From the NCBI GenBank assembly GCA_030433275.1, contig JAUILK010000005.1:55334-119333 (forward strand): a DNA stretch of 64,000 nucleotides. Reading direction: 5' to 3'. The notes beneath the pieces are model-generated. The model was not told the DNA's origin and ran no database searches. It saw only the letters and a program-made list of their open reading frames with translations. The DNA comes from Gammaproteobacteria bacterium. GTDB taxonomy: Bacteria; Pseudomonadota; Gammaproteobacteria; Nitrococcales; Nitrococcaceae. A program made the position numbers and the translations under genes. How positions within the stretch are numbered: position 1 is the stretch's first letter; each line of letters starts with the position of its first letter. This document shows positions 31,419 through 39,816 of this stretch, one piece after another.

Positions 31419-31446
31419 ACAAGTAAACGAAACGCGAATTACTTGT
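31419..31446. promoter_or_regulatory. Inverted repeat upstream of the type I secretion genes
   Basis: ACAAGTAA (31419-31426) and TTACTTGT (31439-31446) form a perfect eight-base inverted repeat with a 12-base spacer, about 108 bases before the ABC transporter start. The region is AT-rich compared with its surroundings. It may be an operator for this transporter operon. It does not look like a Fur box, and the regulator is unknown. Confidence 0.35.
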
Positions 31447-31553
31447 AATTTCATCAGGCCAATTTTATCATCCGCTGGTTCGGCTACGCGGTGAGTCCGG
31501 GTTGAGCTGGAATCATTTTCCTCTAAGGTTGGCTCTGCCAGGTGAGTCTCTTC

Positions 31554-33335
31554 ATGGGTAAACACAAAAACCGCTCGGATCTGCGCTGCGCGCTCGATGG
31601 CTGCATGGGCTCTTTCCTTTCGGTCGGTTTTTTCAGCATGTTCATTAATTTGCTCATGCTGGTCGCACCGCTCTATATGTTACAGGTTTACGATCGGGTC
31701 ATCCCCACGCGCAGTGAAGAAACCCTGTTGATGCTGACCTTGGTGGTGCTCTTTTTGTTTGCCGTGCTAGGGGGGTTAGAGCTGGTGCGTGCACGGATTC
31801 TCGTGCGCGTGGGCAACCGCCTCGATACGCTGATCAACGCACGCCTCTACAGCGCGATGTTTCGGCGCAGCGTGCTCAGCCAAGGCCGGCAGACGGCGCA
31901 GCCGCTCGGCGATCTCACGAGCTTACGTCAGTTTCTCACCGGGAATGGGCTGTTTGCGTTCTTCGATGTACCTTGGGTGCCCATTTATTTGGCGGTGCTT
32001 TATCTTTTCCACCCGTGGCTGGGATTCTTCGCCACTGCCGCCGGCGTCATTCTGTTAGCGTTGGCTCTTGCTAATGAGAAGGCCACCAAGACCTTGTTGG
32101 CCAAGGCGAACACCGAGCACATCAAAGCGCAGGATCTGGCCAACTCCAATCTGCGCAACGCCGAAGTGTTGCACGCGATGGGGATGTTGCCCGGTGTGCT
32201 GGAGCGCTGGGCGGGCAAGCATCACGAATTCCTGGCCAAGCAGTCGCAAGCGAGCGACCGCGCGGGCTCGCTAATCAGCGCATCCAAGACCCTGCGGATG
32301 TTGTTTCAGTCGATGATACTCGGCCTCGGAGCGCTGCTGGTGCTCGAGGGGGATCTGACGCCGGGTATGATGATTGCCGGTTCGATTCTGATGGGCCGAG
32401 CATTGGCGCCCGTCGATCAAATAATCGGCGGCTGGCGAGGGTTTGTCAGTGCGCGCAGCGCGTATCGTCGTCTCGACGAGCTTTTGCTGCAAATTCCCGC
32501 CGAGCCCCAGCGTATGTCGCTGCCCGCTCCGGAAGGTGAGCTTAGTATCGAAGGGATCGCTGCGGCACCGCCCGGCGTGCGCGCAGCCACCCTCCGTGGT
32601 ATCAGTTTGACGGCGGCAAAGGGCGAGCATATTGGCATCATCGGTCCCAGTGCGGCTGGCAAGTCGACATTGGCCCGGGTGGTGCTGGGTGTTTGGCCGG
32701 TGCAGGCGGGTGTCGTCCGCCTCGACGGTGCTGATATCGGCCGTTGGGACCGAGCCGAACTCGGTCCACACATCGGCTATCTCCCTCAGGATATCGAGCT
32801 GTTCGACGGTACCATCGGCGAGAACATCGCTCGCTTCGGCGAGTTGAATGCCGCGAAAGTCGTGGCAGCCGCTCACAAGGCCGGCGTTCACGAGCTGATT
32901 TTACGGCTGCCCAACGGCTACGATACGTATATCAGTGCCGCCAGTGGGGTGCTCTCCGGTGGGCAACGCCAGCGGGTGGGTTTGGCGCGGGCGCTGTATG
33001 GTGATCCGGTCTTTGTCGTACTCGACGAGCCCAACTCCAACCTCGACGACACGGGCGAGCGCGCATTGGCCCACGTGCTTGATCAACTCAAGGCTGAAGG
33101 TGTCACTTTGTTCGTGATCAGTCATCGCCGCAGCGTGCTCAGGCATGTCGACAAACTGCTGGTGCTCAAAGACGGGCGGATCAGTATGTTCGGCCCGCGT
33201 GATCAAGTGCTCACGCAGCTTGCTCGACCGAGCGCTGTTGGGACCCGTACGGCACTGAAACAATACTCTTCCAGGCCTCTGGCGACGATCGATGGAATGC
33301 AAGGCGGTGATGCTCGATTTCGGGAGCAAGACTAG
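31554..33335 (+). CDS. Type I secretion system ABC transporter (PrtD/HasD type)
   Basis: This is the inner-membrane ATPase of a type I secretion system for proteins with C-terminal signals. It has about six membrane spans in residues 10-300, without an N-terminal C39 peptidase domain. The nucleotide-binding domain has Walker A GPSAAGKSTLARVVLG, signature LSGGQRQRVGLARAL and Walker B VFVVLDEPNSNLD. The PrtD-family start SVGFFSMFINLLMLVAPLYM is clear. I prefer ATG 31554, seven bases after GGTGAG; a GTG at 31542 is also in frame. The adaptor gene follows directly. No TolC-like gene is in the window. The likely substrate is the RTX protein at 38965. Confidence 0.92.
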   Translation: MGKHKNRSDLRCALDGCMGSFLSVGFFSMFINLLMLVAPLYMLQVYDRVIPTRSEETLLMLTLVVLFLFAVLGGLELVRARILVRVGNRLDTLINARLYSAMFRRSVLSQGRQTAQPLGDLTSLRQFLTGNGLFAFFDVPWVPIYLAVLYLFHPWLGFFATAAGVILLALALANEKATKTLLAKANTEHIKAQDLANSNLRNAEVLHAMGMLPGVLERWAGKHHEFLAKQSQASDRAGSLISASKTLRMLFQSMILGLGALLVLEGDLTPGMMIAGSILMGRALAPVDQIIGGWRGFVSARSAYRRLDELLLQIPAEPQRMSLPAPEGELSIEGIAAAPPGVRAATLRGISLTAAKGEHIGIIGPSAAGKSTLARVVLGVWPVQAGVVRLDGADIGRWDRAELGPHIGYLPQDIELFDGTIGENIARFGELNAAKVVAAAHKAGVHELILRLPNGYDTYISAASGVLSGGQRQRVGLARALYGDPVFVVLDEPNSNLDDTGERALAHVLDQLKAEGVTLFVISHRRSVLRHVDKLLVLKDGRISMFGPRDQVLTQLARPSAVGTRTALKQYSSRPLATIDGMQGGDARFREQD

Positions 33336-34691
33336 ATGGCAGGAGATCTTTCACCCAGCCTCGATATCATGCAGCCGCTGCAAGAGCGTGTGCCGGTCAG
33401 TGCGCTGCCTTTGTCCGACAAGCGCTATCGGTGTCTAGGGCTGGCGGTTCTGCTGGTCGCCTTCGGTGGTTTTGGCAGTTGGGCGGTGACTGCCGATCTT
33501 GCCGTGGCCGTAGTGGCTTCCGGCGCAGTTTCGGTCGAATCGTTCAAGAAAATTGTCCAACATCTCGAAGGCGGCATCGTTGAGGCGATCCTCGTTCAGG
33601 ATGGCGATCAAGTCGAGGCCGGCGATCCCTTGCTGATCCTCAACAAGACCCAGGAACTTTCCCAGTTGCAGATCGTGCGCTCACAATATCTTATCAACCG
33701 CGCCACCAAGGTGCGTCTGCTGGCCGAGCAACGAAGCAACGATACGTTGGAGTTTCCTGACGAGTTGCTCGCGAGCGATTTGCCACAGGCCAAGGAAGTC
33801 CTGGCGGTACAAAGTGCGCTATTTGCCGCACGCCATGAATCGCTTGCCAAGGGGCTCAGCGTCCTTGACGAGCAGATCGTACAGATGCGCGAACAGATCG
33901 ACGGTCTGCAATCGATCATACGGGTCAACCAATCGCTCATAGCCTCTCTCAAAACCGATGCCAAGGGCTTGCGCAAGCTCTTCGAAAAGGGGCTGGGTAA
34001 CAATTTGCGGTTGCGAGAATTGGAGCGACAGATTTTGCAACTGCAAGGCGAAACGGCCCAACATCGCTCGGAAATCGCCCGCCTTAAAGCGCGGATCAGT
34101 GAAAATCAGCTGCAAAAAGAGCTTAAAGTGCAGGAATTCCAGAAAGAGGTGGGCGAGCAGCTGCATGAGGCTGAAGCCAACCTTGCTGATGCCGAAGAGC
34201 GGATTGTCGCGCTTGGTGACCAGGTTGAGCGCACGACCGTGACTGCGCCGGTCGCTGGCACTGTAGTCGGCATGAAAGTGCATACCATTGGTGCGGTGAT
34301 TGGCCCCGGCGATCCCATTATGGATATTGTGCCTTCGGGGGACGGTTTCGTGGTCGAGGCGCGTATTCCAGACCGCGACATCGATAACGTGTATCCAGGC
34401 CAGTATGCGGAGATTCGTTTCAGTGCCTTTAACCAGCGGTTAACCAACATCATCGGTGGGGAAGTGGCCCACGTCAGCGCGGACAGCTTCCAGGATGAGG
34501 TCACCGGAGCGCGTTATTACAAAGCGCGCATCAAGGTCACGGAGGAGGGCAAACACAACATGACAAAGGAGATGAAGCTGCTCGCGGGTATGCCGGCCGA
34601 GGTGATGATCAAGACCGGTGAGCGGACTTTCGCAAGCTACGTGGCCAAACCCATTAGCGATATGCTAGCGCGTGCGATGCGCGAGGAATAA
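33336..34691 (+). CDS. Type I secretion membrane-fusion (adaptor) protein, HlyD family
   Basis: This periplasmic adaptor joins the ABC transporter to an outer-membrane TolC-type channel. The 451-residue protein has one N-terminal membrane span (about residues 30-55, CLGLAVLLVAFGGFGSWAVT). It then has a lipoyl-like half (VQHLEGGIVEAILVQDGDQV), a long coiled coil (about residues 130-290) and the second half motif VTAPVAGTVVGMKVHTIGAV. The ATG directly follows the TAG of the ABC gene. It is PrtE/HasE-like in length and form. Confidence 0.92.
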   Translation: MAGDLSPSLDIMQPLQERVPVSALPLSDKRYRCLGLAVLLVAFGGFGSWAVTADLAVAVVASGAVSVESFKKIVQHLEGGIVEAILVQDGDQVEAGDPLLILNKTQELSQLQIVRSQYLINRATKVRLLAEQRSNDTLEFPDELLASDLPQAKEVLAVQSALFAARHESLAKGLSVLDEQIVQMREQIDGLQSIIRVNQSLIASLKTDAKGLRKLFEKGLGNNLRLRELERQILQLQGETAQHRSEIARLKARISENQLQKELKVQEFQKEVGEQLHEAEANLADAEERIVALGDQVERTTVTAPVAGTVVGMKVHTIGAVIGPGDPIMDIVPSGDGFVVEARIPDRDIDNVYPGQYAEIRFSAFNQRLTNIIGGEVAHVSADSFQDEVTGARYYKARIKVTEEGKHNMTKEMKLLAGMPAEVMIKTGERTFASYVAKPISDMLARAMREE

Positions 34692-34797
34692 TGATGCTGA
34701 CCCAGTTGCTCGGATCAAAGGATCGAACTCCATGGAATCGTGTAAGGGTTTGAAGCTATAGATAGCCTGCTGAGGGGTGCTACCCAGAGCAGGCGTC

Positions 34798-34986
34798 TCA
34801 TTGCCGCGAGCGGACAGCGCTTGCACCATACCGTGCAGCGACGGCAACCGGAATGGCGAGCGCAACCCAGGACACCGCATCACCGATACCGTCGCTCAGC
34901 AAGGCCGCGAGCAGACCGACACAGCTTATCAGGCCGAGGGCGACCGGTGCACTCCAAATTTGAGTCTTGCTCAAGGGTGGGTTCAT
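34798..34986 (-). CDS. Small membrane protein coupled to the PepSY reductase (FpvH-like in position)
   Basis: The 62-residue product has two hydrophobic segments (VALGLISCVGLLAALL and AVSWVALAIPVAVAARYG) separated by a short DGIGD turn. Its ATG overlaps the stop of the upstream PepSY gene (ATGA), so translation is coupled. Small membrane proteins accompany PepSY reductases in iron uptake loci; in Pseudomonas aeruginosa FpvH assists the FpvG reductase. The functional analogy is inference from size, topology and context. Confidence 0.7.
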   Translation of the reverse strand: MNPPLSKTQIWSAPVALGLISCVGLLAALLSDGIGDAVSWVALAIPVAVAARYGASAVRSRQ

Positions 34987-36158
34987 AGCGTCGAGCCGGC
35001 TTGCCGAGAAGCGTCATGCGCAGCTTTGGCCGCTTCGCTTTGAAGAAGGGCACGCCATGCCTCGAACGAGACATTGCGTCGCTTCAGCCACAAATAAAGC
35101 CCGCTGAGAAGAACCACGATAGCGAGCAAATCGAGCACGGCCCACAAGAGTTTGAGAGGCAGGCCACCATAGTCGCCGAAGTGCAGTGGTTGAGAGATCA
35201 GCAATGCGGAGACATACCAGGGAAGCGCGCGGGTTTCGGTGACGACACCCGTTTGCGCGTCGATCAAGACCGGTTTGAACAGCTTCGATGACCAAGCAGT
35301 TGTGCCGCGCATGAAGGCGGCAAAGTGGTGTGGGCTTGCAAAATCGTTTCCGGGGAAGGCCATGAAACTGAGTTCCATGGCGGGCTCCGCTTTACGGACG
35401 GCCTCGAGTGCGCGCTGCGCCGATCCGGTTTGCGCGAGCGACGGTTCGGCGGCGTAGGAGGCGGTCATCTCGGCGAGCTGGGTCGTTTGCCAATAGCCAA
35501 TGATCGGCGCCGCCAAGGTGTTGATCACACCTGTGGCGGCTACGACCAACAGCCAAACCAAGGTGACGATGCCGAGTAGGTTATGGAGATCCAGCCATTT
35601 GATGCGGACCGTTCGCGTCAGCCGCACCGTCCCGAAGCGCAGCTTCTGCATATACGGACCATACAAAACTACACCCGAAATCAGCGCGGCGATGAACAGC
35701 GCGCCCATAACACTCAAGAGCAGCGTTCCCGGTAAGCCCCCGAATAGATCGCTGTGCAAGCGAAATAGCAAGTATACGATGCCTTGGCGCATTGGGTATT
35801 CATACAGAAATTGGCCGGTCCGGGCATCGTAGCTGTAAGAGATAGAGACTTTCGAAGTGGCCGGTGTTTCGCTCAGTCGCACGGTCCAGACATCCGGTTC
35901 GTCGGGATCGCGCACCAGAAACTGCACAACCCCGTCGGGGTGGCGGGTGGCGGCGTCTGCGACAATGCCATCCACATCCACACGGGTGGTATTTTTTGCA
36001 ATGGCGGCTGGCTCGACCCTGTAGCCCAGGGCTTGATCGATTTCATGGTGAAAGATCAGCGGCAGGCCGGTCAGACAGAGCAGCAGCAGAAAAGCAGTGC
36101 ATACCAAGCTGGTCCACGTGTGGATGAGATGCCAGGTTTTTATCGATGTCAACCGCAC
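34983..36158 (-). CDS. PepSY-associated membrane protein, probable ferric-siderophore reductase
   Basis: The protein has about four membrane spans (WHLIHTWTSLVCTAFLLLLC near the start, LLSVMGALFIAALISGVVLY, LLGIVTLVWLLVVAATGVIN, and LLWAVLDLLAIVVLLSGLYLW near the end). They flank periplasmic PepSY regions, the usual form of this family. Conserved histidines in the first and later spans (HLIHTW, LHNLLG) fit haem binding. Relatives such as FpvG and FoxB reduce ferric siderophores. The start is uncertain: GTG at 36158 follows the receptor stop by 16 bases, while an ATG at 36233 would overlap the receptor by 59 bases. Confidence 0.88.
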   Translation of the reverse strand: MRLTSIKTWHLIHTWTSLVCTAFLLLLCLTGLPLIFHHEIDQALGYRVEPAAIAKNTTRVDVDGIVADAATRHPDGVVQFLVRDPDEPDVWTVRLSETPATSKVSISYSYDARTGQFLYEYPMRQGIVYLLFRLHSDLFGGLPGTLLLSVMGALFIAALISGVVLYGPYMQKLRFGTVRLTRTVRIKWLDLHNLLGIVTLVWLLVVAATGVINTLAAPIIGYWQTTQLAEMTASYAAEPSLAQTGSAQRALEAVRKAEPAMELSFMAFPGNDFASPHHFAAFMRGTTAWSSKLFKPVLIDAQTGVVTETRALPWYVSALLISQPLHFGDYGGLPLKLLWAVLDLLAIVVLLSGLYLWLKRRNVSFEAWRALLQSEAAKAAHDASRQAGSTL

Positions 36159-36174
36159 GGTTACACGAGTCCGT

Positions 36175-38613
36175 TTACCAATTGAGCGAATAAGTGAAGG
36201 AGACGGTTCTTCCCGGTCCTTTGGAGAAGGCATAAGGCAAGGCCGTCGCTTGGTTTATCATAGGGAAGTAGTCCTTGTTGAACAGGTTCCCTACGCCGAT
36301 CTGCAGCTTGCTGCTGCCAAGGATATCGAAGTTGCTGTAGAAGTCGAAAATTGTGTAGTTGTCGACCTTCGTCCCACCGAGTTGGGTGCTGTCCGGATTG
36401 CGATTGCCGGAATAGAGCGCCTGCAGACGCATCGACCACCAATGCCACGGTGTGTATTCGGTGTACGCCGTGACTTTTACCGGTGGGACTCGAGTGCTCG
36501 GTAGATCCTCATTGTAATTACCGTTATCGTTGAGATCGACTCGACCGGCCAGCCAGGTGACTGTTCCGCCGAGCCGCACGGGGTCGATCGGCTGCACATT
36601 GCCCGCAAACTCGACACCGTAGATACGCTCCGGCTGCTTCGTGATGAACAGATCTTGGTCGAACGTGGTTCCATTGTTGGACGTGCTGAAAAAGCCGGTG
36701 ATCGAGCCGTCCCAGCGCGCGTAGTGCCCGCGCAGCCCAAGCTCATAGTTGTCGACGGTTTGCACTTGGGACTTGAGATCGGTGGCTTCGGTCGCGGTCG
36801 TATCCCGGATCGCGCGGCCAATATCGGCAAGCGAGAAGCCTTGTGAAAATCCGCCGAAGAGTTCGACGTTGTCAGTGAGGAAGGCCGTGCCGCTGAGGTT
36901 GAACAGAGTCTTGTTGAAATCCAGTGTGCCGCCGTCTACGAATACACCCCGGCGGTTCAATACGTCGTCGACATCGACCCAGATGCTCTCGTGCCGAACG
37001 CCGCCGCGTACTAGGCCCCAATTCCCTACCGGTACTTCGAGCTGGAGGAAACCGGCGATTGCATTTTGTCTCATCTCCGGGGTTGTCGTCGGACCATCCA
37101 GGCCGGATTGCGTGGTTTCATCGTGCAGGTAGTCCATGCCCCAGGTCGCGGTGAAGGGAACCGGTCCCGCCTGTATGGGTGTGTCTACGGTCAAGCGTGC
37201 GCCGTATTTCTCGGATTCGATCTTGCTTTGGACGAAGCCGGGGAATTTCGGAAAGCGGGCCTCGAGGTCACCGTAATAAACTTGCGTCTTGAGATCGCTG
37301 CCGAGCAAATCTTTGTTGCGGTATTCGAGATTAACCGTGGTGTTCTTCGTGCCGGGGTTCTTGGCGTTTATGTTGCCACGCACCGCCGGCGTTTTCTCGC
37401 CGGTCGATGGGTCGCCAAACCCCAAGCCGGCCCAGTTGCTGTCCTGTAAGATGCTGAAGTGGTTGACCGCTAATTCAATACGCTGCCGGTTAGCGTCGAA
37501 TTCGTAGCCGAGCTTGCCAAGCACATTGTATTCGTTGGTATCGGCGAGACCGCCCTGTCCGCCGACCGGATCGGCTGGGATGCGGTCGCTGTCCGCGTCG
37601 AAAAAACCGTTTCTTTGCACGAAGGTGCCCGATGCGAGATAGTCCACTTGGTCGACTCGACCCGAGACACGCTGGTTCGTGTGCCACTCAAGCGAGTCGT
37701 CAGGATGCGTGGTCGAGAACTTGAGACCCGCTTCGGAATGCCCATTGAATGCGCCGTCCTCTGGTCGCCGTGTGATGATGTTGACGAGACCGCCGGAGGC
37801 GCCGAAGCCGTATATCGCCGAGCCGCCGCGTACCACCTCGACTCGCTCGATGGCGTCGGCGTCGATGGAGTTGAGCGAGCGGTCGCCGCCGCGCAACGGC
37901 GTCGACTGGGGAATTCCGTCGATCAGCGTGAGAAAGTCGCGGCCCCGCAGGGTTTGACCGAAGTTGCTGAGCGATTGCGTGCTAGGACTGAAGCCCGGTA
38001 CGTTCTTGGAGAGGATGTCGCCCAGATTGCGGTCGATCCGTTTCTGCTGATTGATGTCTTTTTTCGTCACCACGGTAACCGAGCGGGTGAGCTCGGAGAC
38101 CGGCGTCTCGGTCCGGGTCGCCGATACCACGACGGGCCCTAAATTGGTCACCTCACCTGTGATAGGCGTTGTGATCCACTCCAGCGCGACCGTATCGGCA
38201 TCGACGAAGCGGTAGCGCAGCCCGCTGCCGGCGAGCACCCGGCGCAGTGCGGCGGCGGGCGTGTAATTGCCGACTAGCCCATCGCTAGGCTGTCCGGCGA
38301 CCTGATCCGGGGTAAACACAAGCTCCAGGCCTGACTGATTCGCGAGCGCGGTGAGGGCTGTACCAAGCGGCTGAGTCGGGATGTTGAACTCGATGGTTTT
38401 GGTCTGCCCGGTTTGTTCCGGTTGTGTCGGCCCTTGCGCGTACCGCAGTCCGTACATGCCGGGTCCGCGCGGCGCGGGACTCGCCGCCACGGCATGGCTC
38501 GATGCGGCAAGCGCCGCCACGGTCACGGTCAGTAGCGAGGAGTTGCGCAGACCCGCCGCGCGTCGGCCGCTTCGGCGCCGCTTCTCCCCAATCGATACAT
38601 TTCGAGTGTGCAT
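36175..38613 (-). CDS. TonB-dependent siderophore receptor with N-terminal signalling (STN) domain
   Basis: This outer-membrane receptor of 812 residues takes up ferric siderophore with TonB energy. After a signal region (cleavage likely after SSHAVAA, near residue 44) comes an STN domain (PLGTALTALANQSGLELVF; GNYTPAAALRRVLAGSGLRY). The plug contains LRGRDFLTLIDGIP and IERVEVVRGGSAIYGFGASG, followed by a 22-strand barrel ending in SFTYSLNW with the aromatic C-terminus. STN domains usually signal through FecR-type anti-sigma factors, but no fecI/fecR pair lies in the window. It is the probable receptor for the siderophore made 1.2 kb away, though IutA itself lacks an STN domain. Confidence 0.92.
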   Translation of the reverse strand: MHTRNVSIGEKRRRSGRRAAGLRNSSLLTVTVAALAASSHAVAASPAPRGPGMYGLRYAQGPTQPEQTGQTKTIEFNIPTQPLGTALTALANQSGLELVFTPDQVAGQPSDGLVGNYTPAAALRRVLAGSGLRYRFVDADTVALEWITTPITGEVTNLGPVVVSATRTETPVSELTRSVTVVTKKDINQQKRIDRNLGDILSKNVPGFSPSTQSLSNFGQTLRGRDFLTLIDGIPQSTPLRGGDRSLNSIDADAIERVEVVRGGSAIYGFGASGGLVNIITRRPEDGAFNGHSEAGLKFSTTHPDDSLEWHTNQRVSGRVDQVDYLASGTFVQRNGFFDADSDRIPADPVGGQGGLADTNEYNVLGKLGYEFDANRQRIELAVNHFSILQDSNWAGLGFGDPSTGEKTPAVRGNINAKNPGTKNTTVNLEYRNKDLLGSDLKTQVYYGDLEARFPKFPGFVQSKIESEKYGARLTVDTPIQAGPVPFTATWGMDYLHDETTQSGLDGPTTTPEMRQNAIAGFLQLEVPVGNWGLVRGGVRHESIWVDVDDVLNRRGVFVDGGTLDFNKTLFNLSGTAFLTDNVELFGGFSQGFSLADIGRAIRDTTATEATDLKSQVQTVDNYELGLRGHYARWDGSITGFFSTSNNGTTFDQDLFITKQPERIYGVEFAGNVQPIDPVRLGGTVTWLAGRVDLNDNGNYNEDLPSTRVPPVKVTAYTEYTPWHWWSMRLQALYSGNRNPDSTQLGGTKVDNYTIFDFYSNFDILGSSKLQIGVGNLFNKDYFPMINQATALPYAFSKGPGRTVSFTYSLNW

Positions 38614-38964
38614 GACTCGCTGCTCCAGCTTTTATGGTCTAGTAAAAAAAATACAAATAAGAGTCATCCGTGATCGCATCCAATATGATGAATCGAGACC
38701 AGGCCGCTTGCAAGGCTCTTGCTCGACCTGAACTTTAGCGCCAGCGCCCGATGGGTGGTCGGGCTTTACGGTGCTGGCGGTGAGCAATGTTAGGAAAAAT
38801 ATTGCAAATCTATATGAGAATTGTTATTAATCGATGGCGAAGAGGCTCTGGTAGTCCACAACATCCGATGTGCCTGCCGCGCTCGCGCCTCTTCGAGACC
38901 ATATGCACGGGTGTGTTCCCGCGCAGTTTCGGTTGTTTAATAACTAATTATCTTAGGAGTTCAA
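38614..38964. other. Divergent regulatory region between TonB receptor and RTX gene
   Basis: This 351-base AT-rich interval holds the promoters of two divergent genes. Seen in it are the + strand promoter and Fur box at 38802-38830, and a weaker Fur-like AT-rich stretch near 38650-38667 (AATACAAATAAGAGTCAT) on the receptor side. The ribosome-binding site AGGAG lies five bases before the RTX ATG. No coding frame is credible here. Confidence 0.6.
38802..38830 (+). promoter_or_regulatory. Sigma70 promoter overlapped by a Fur box, upstream of the RTX gene
   Basis: TTGCAA (38802-38807), a 17-base spacer and TATTAA (38825-38830) make a good sigma70 promoter. TGAGAATTGTTATTA (38815-38829) matches the Fur 15-base core TGATAATNATTATCA at 11 of 14 defined positions and covers the -10 element. 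That arrangement is typical of iron repression. The promoter points to the RTX gene 135 bases downstream. Confidence 0.7.
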
Positions 38965-39774
38965 ATGGCTACATTCCCTAGCTTTCTGCAAACTGGCAGC
39001 GGTATTGTTTTTGGTACCGACGAAGGTGAGGTGATCCGCACTTCCGGTCCGTCGGTGATCTATGCCGGCGGCGGTGACGACGGCTTAAGAATGGGCTATC
39101 AATCGGATGTGGCCTATCTGGGCGAGGGCAACGATGTCGCCTATGCCGAAAGGGGCAACGACCTGGTGTTTGGTGAGGCCGGTGACGATCTCATCTACGG
39201 CGGCGGCGGCAACGATTGGCTCGAGGGCGGCGAAGGCAATGACTTCTTGTGGGGTGGAGAAGGCAACGATCAGGTCTTCGGCGGCGAAGGCGATGATTTG
39301 ATCTATGGCGTGAGCGGCATCAATGCGCTGTATGGTTCCACCGGCAACGACACCATCGTCGGCGGCGATCAGTCGGATGTCATATTCGGCGGCAGCGACG
39401 ATGACATCATCGCGGGCGGCGACGGTGCCGATTGGATTTCCGGTGGCTCGGGCCATAACCAGATCTACGGCCAAGGAGGCGATGACATACTCTACGGGTC
39501 TGGCTCTGGAGAGGAGCGCTCGAATCTGCTGTTTTTCACCGGAGATGACGGCAACGACACGGTTAACCGCTTCAATGCGGACAGCGATCAGCTCATGATC
39601 GCGGCCAATATCAATGGTACCGGTGTTGAGAGCGCAGCCGATTTCGCCACTCGGGTGAGCGCCTCCGACGAGGGGGCCATCGTTGATCTGGGAGCCGATA
39701 ACAACATCTTGCTGTCCGGCGTTGAGTCCACGGATGTCATCGCCAACCTTGCCGATTATTTCACTGTTGCCTAA
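38965..39774 (+). CDS. Small RTX-repeat protein, predicted type I secretion substrate
   Basis: The 269-residue protein has no Sec signal peptide. After 34 residues it carries 16 consecutive nine-residue units of the GGxGxDxxx type (residues 35-178), for example GEGNDFLWG and QGGDDILYG, which bind calcium and fold outside the cell. The remaining 90 residues contain DGNDTVNRFNADSDQLMI, resembling the end of type I-secreted proteases. The protein ends DYFTVA, an acidic-hydrophobic tail fitting a C-terminal secretion signal. No protease, lipase or toxin domain is visible. The Fur-box promoter and its place between a TonB receptor and a siderophore operon suggest an iron-related role, but function is unknown. 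It is not a HasA-type hemophore by sequence. Confidence 0.88.
   Translation: MATFPSFLQTGSGIVFGTDEGEVIRTSGPSVIYAGGGDDGLRMGYQSDVAYLGEGNDVAYAERGNDLVFGEAGDDLIYGGGGNDWLEGGEGNDFLWGGEGNDQVFGGEGDDLIYGVSGINALYGSTGNDTIVGGDQSDVIFGGSDDDIIAGGDGADWISGGSGHNQIYGQGGDDILYGSGSGEERSNLLFFTGDDGNDTVNRFNADSDQLMIAANINGTGVESAADFATRVSASDEGAIVDLGADNNILLSGVESTDVIANLADYFTVA
39067..39498 (+). repeat. Tandem 27-base RTX-coding repeats
   Basis: Sixteen in-frame, degenerate 27-base units encode the calcium-binding nonapeptides. Units 2, 10, 12 and 15 depart most from the GGxGxDxxx consensus (for example VSGINALYG). The array is wholly inside the RTX gene. Confidence 0.85.
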
Positions 39775-39787
39775 TTCTAGGCGTACT

Positions 39788-39816
39788 GGCTCAACGCGAG
39801 ATCCTCGCGTTGAGCC
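39788..39816. terminator. Perfect hairpin between convergent RTX and iucD genes
   Basis: A perfect 13-base stem (39788-39800 with 39804-39816) closes a three-base loop. The right arm touches the iucD stop codon at 39817-39819. The T run is short (TCATTTATAG on the + side), but stem stability and position suggest a bidirectional terminator. Confidence 0.7.

Larger units (their letters stand above)
30816..31553. other. Long intergenic region before the type I secretion genes
   Basis: About 740 bases carry no convincing gene. The region holds an intrinsic terminator at 31143-31170 and a CCTCCTC motif at 31114-31120. A possible weak promoter (TTGGCA 30980-30985, 17-base spacer, TAAGTC 31003-31008) lies upstream, and an inverted repeat at 31419-31446 precedes the ABC transporter. 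A 132-codon + strand frame at 30896-31294 runs through the terminator and is probably not coding. A short transcript ending at the terminator is possible. Confidence 0.5.

Noticed and set aside
36175..38613. Calling the receptor iutA
   Set aside because: It has an STN domain and about 80 extra residues compared with IutA; the ligand is not proved.
39067..39498. Tandem repeat as a CRISPR or satellite array
   Set aside because: The 27-base units are in frame and encode RTX nonapeptides; there are no conserved spacers.
38965..39774. RTX protein as a HasA hemophore or a serralysin-type protease
   Set aside because: No HasA haem ligands or HasA fold motifs, and no HEXXH zinc protease motif, are present.
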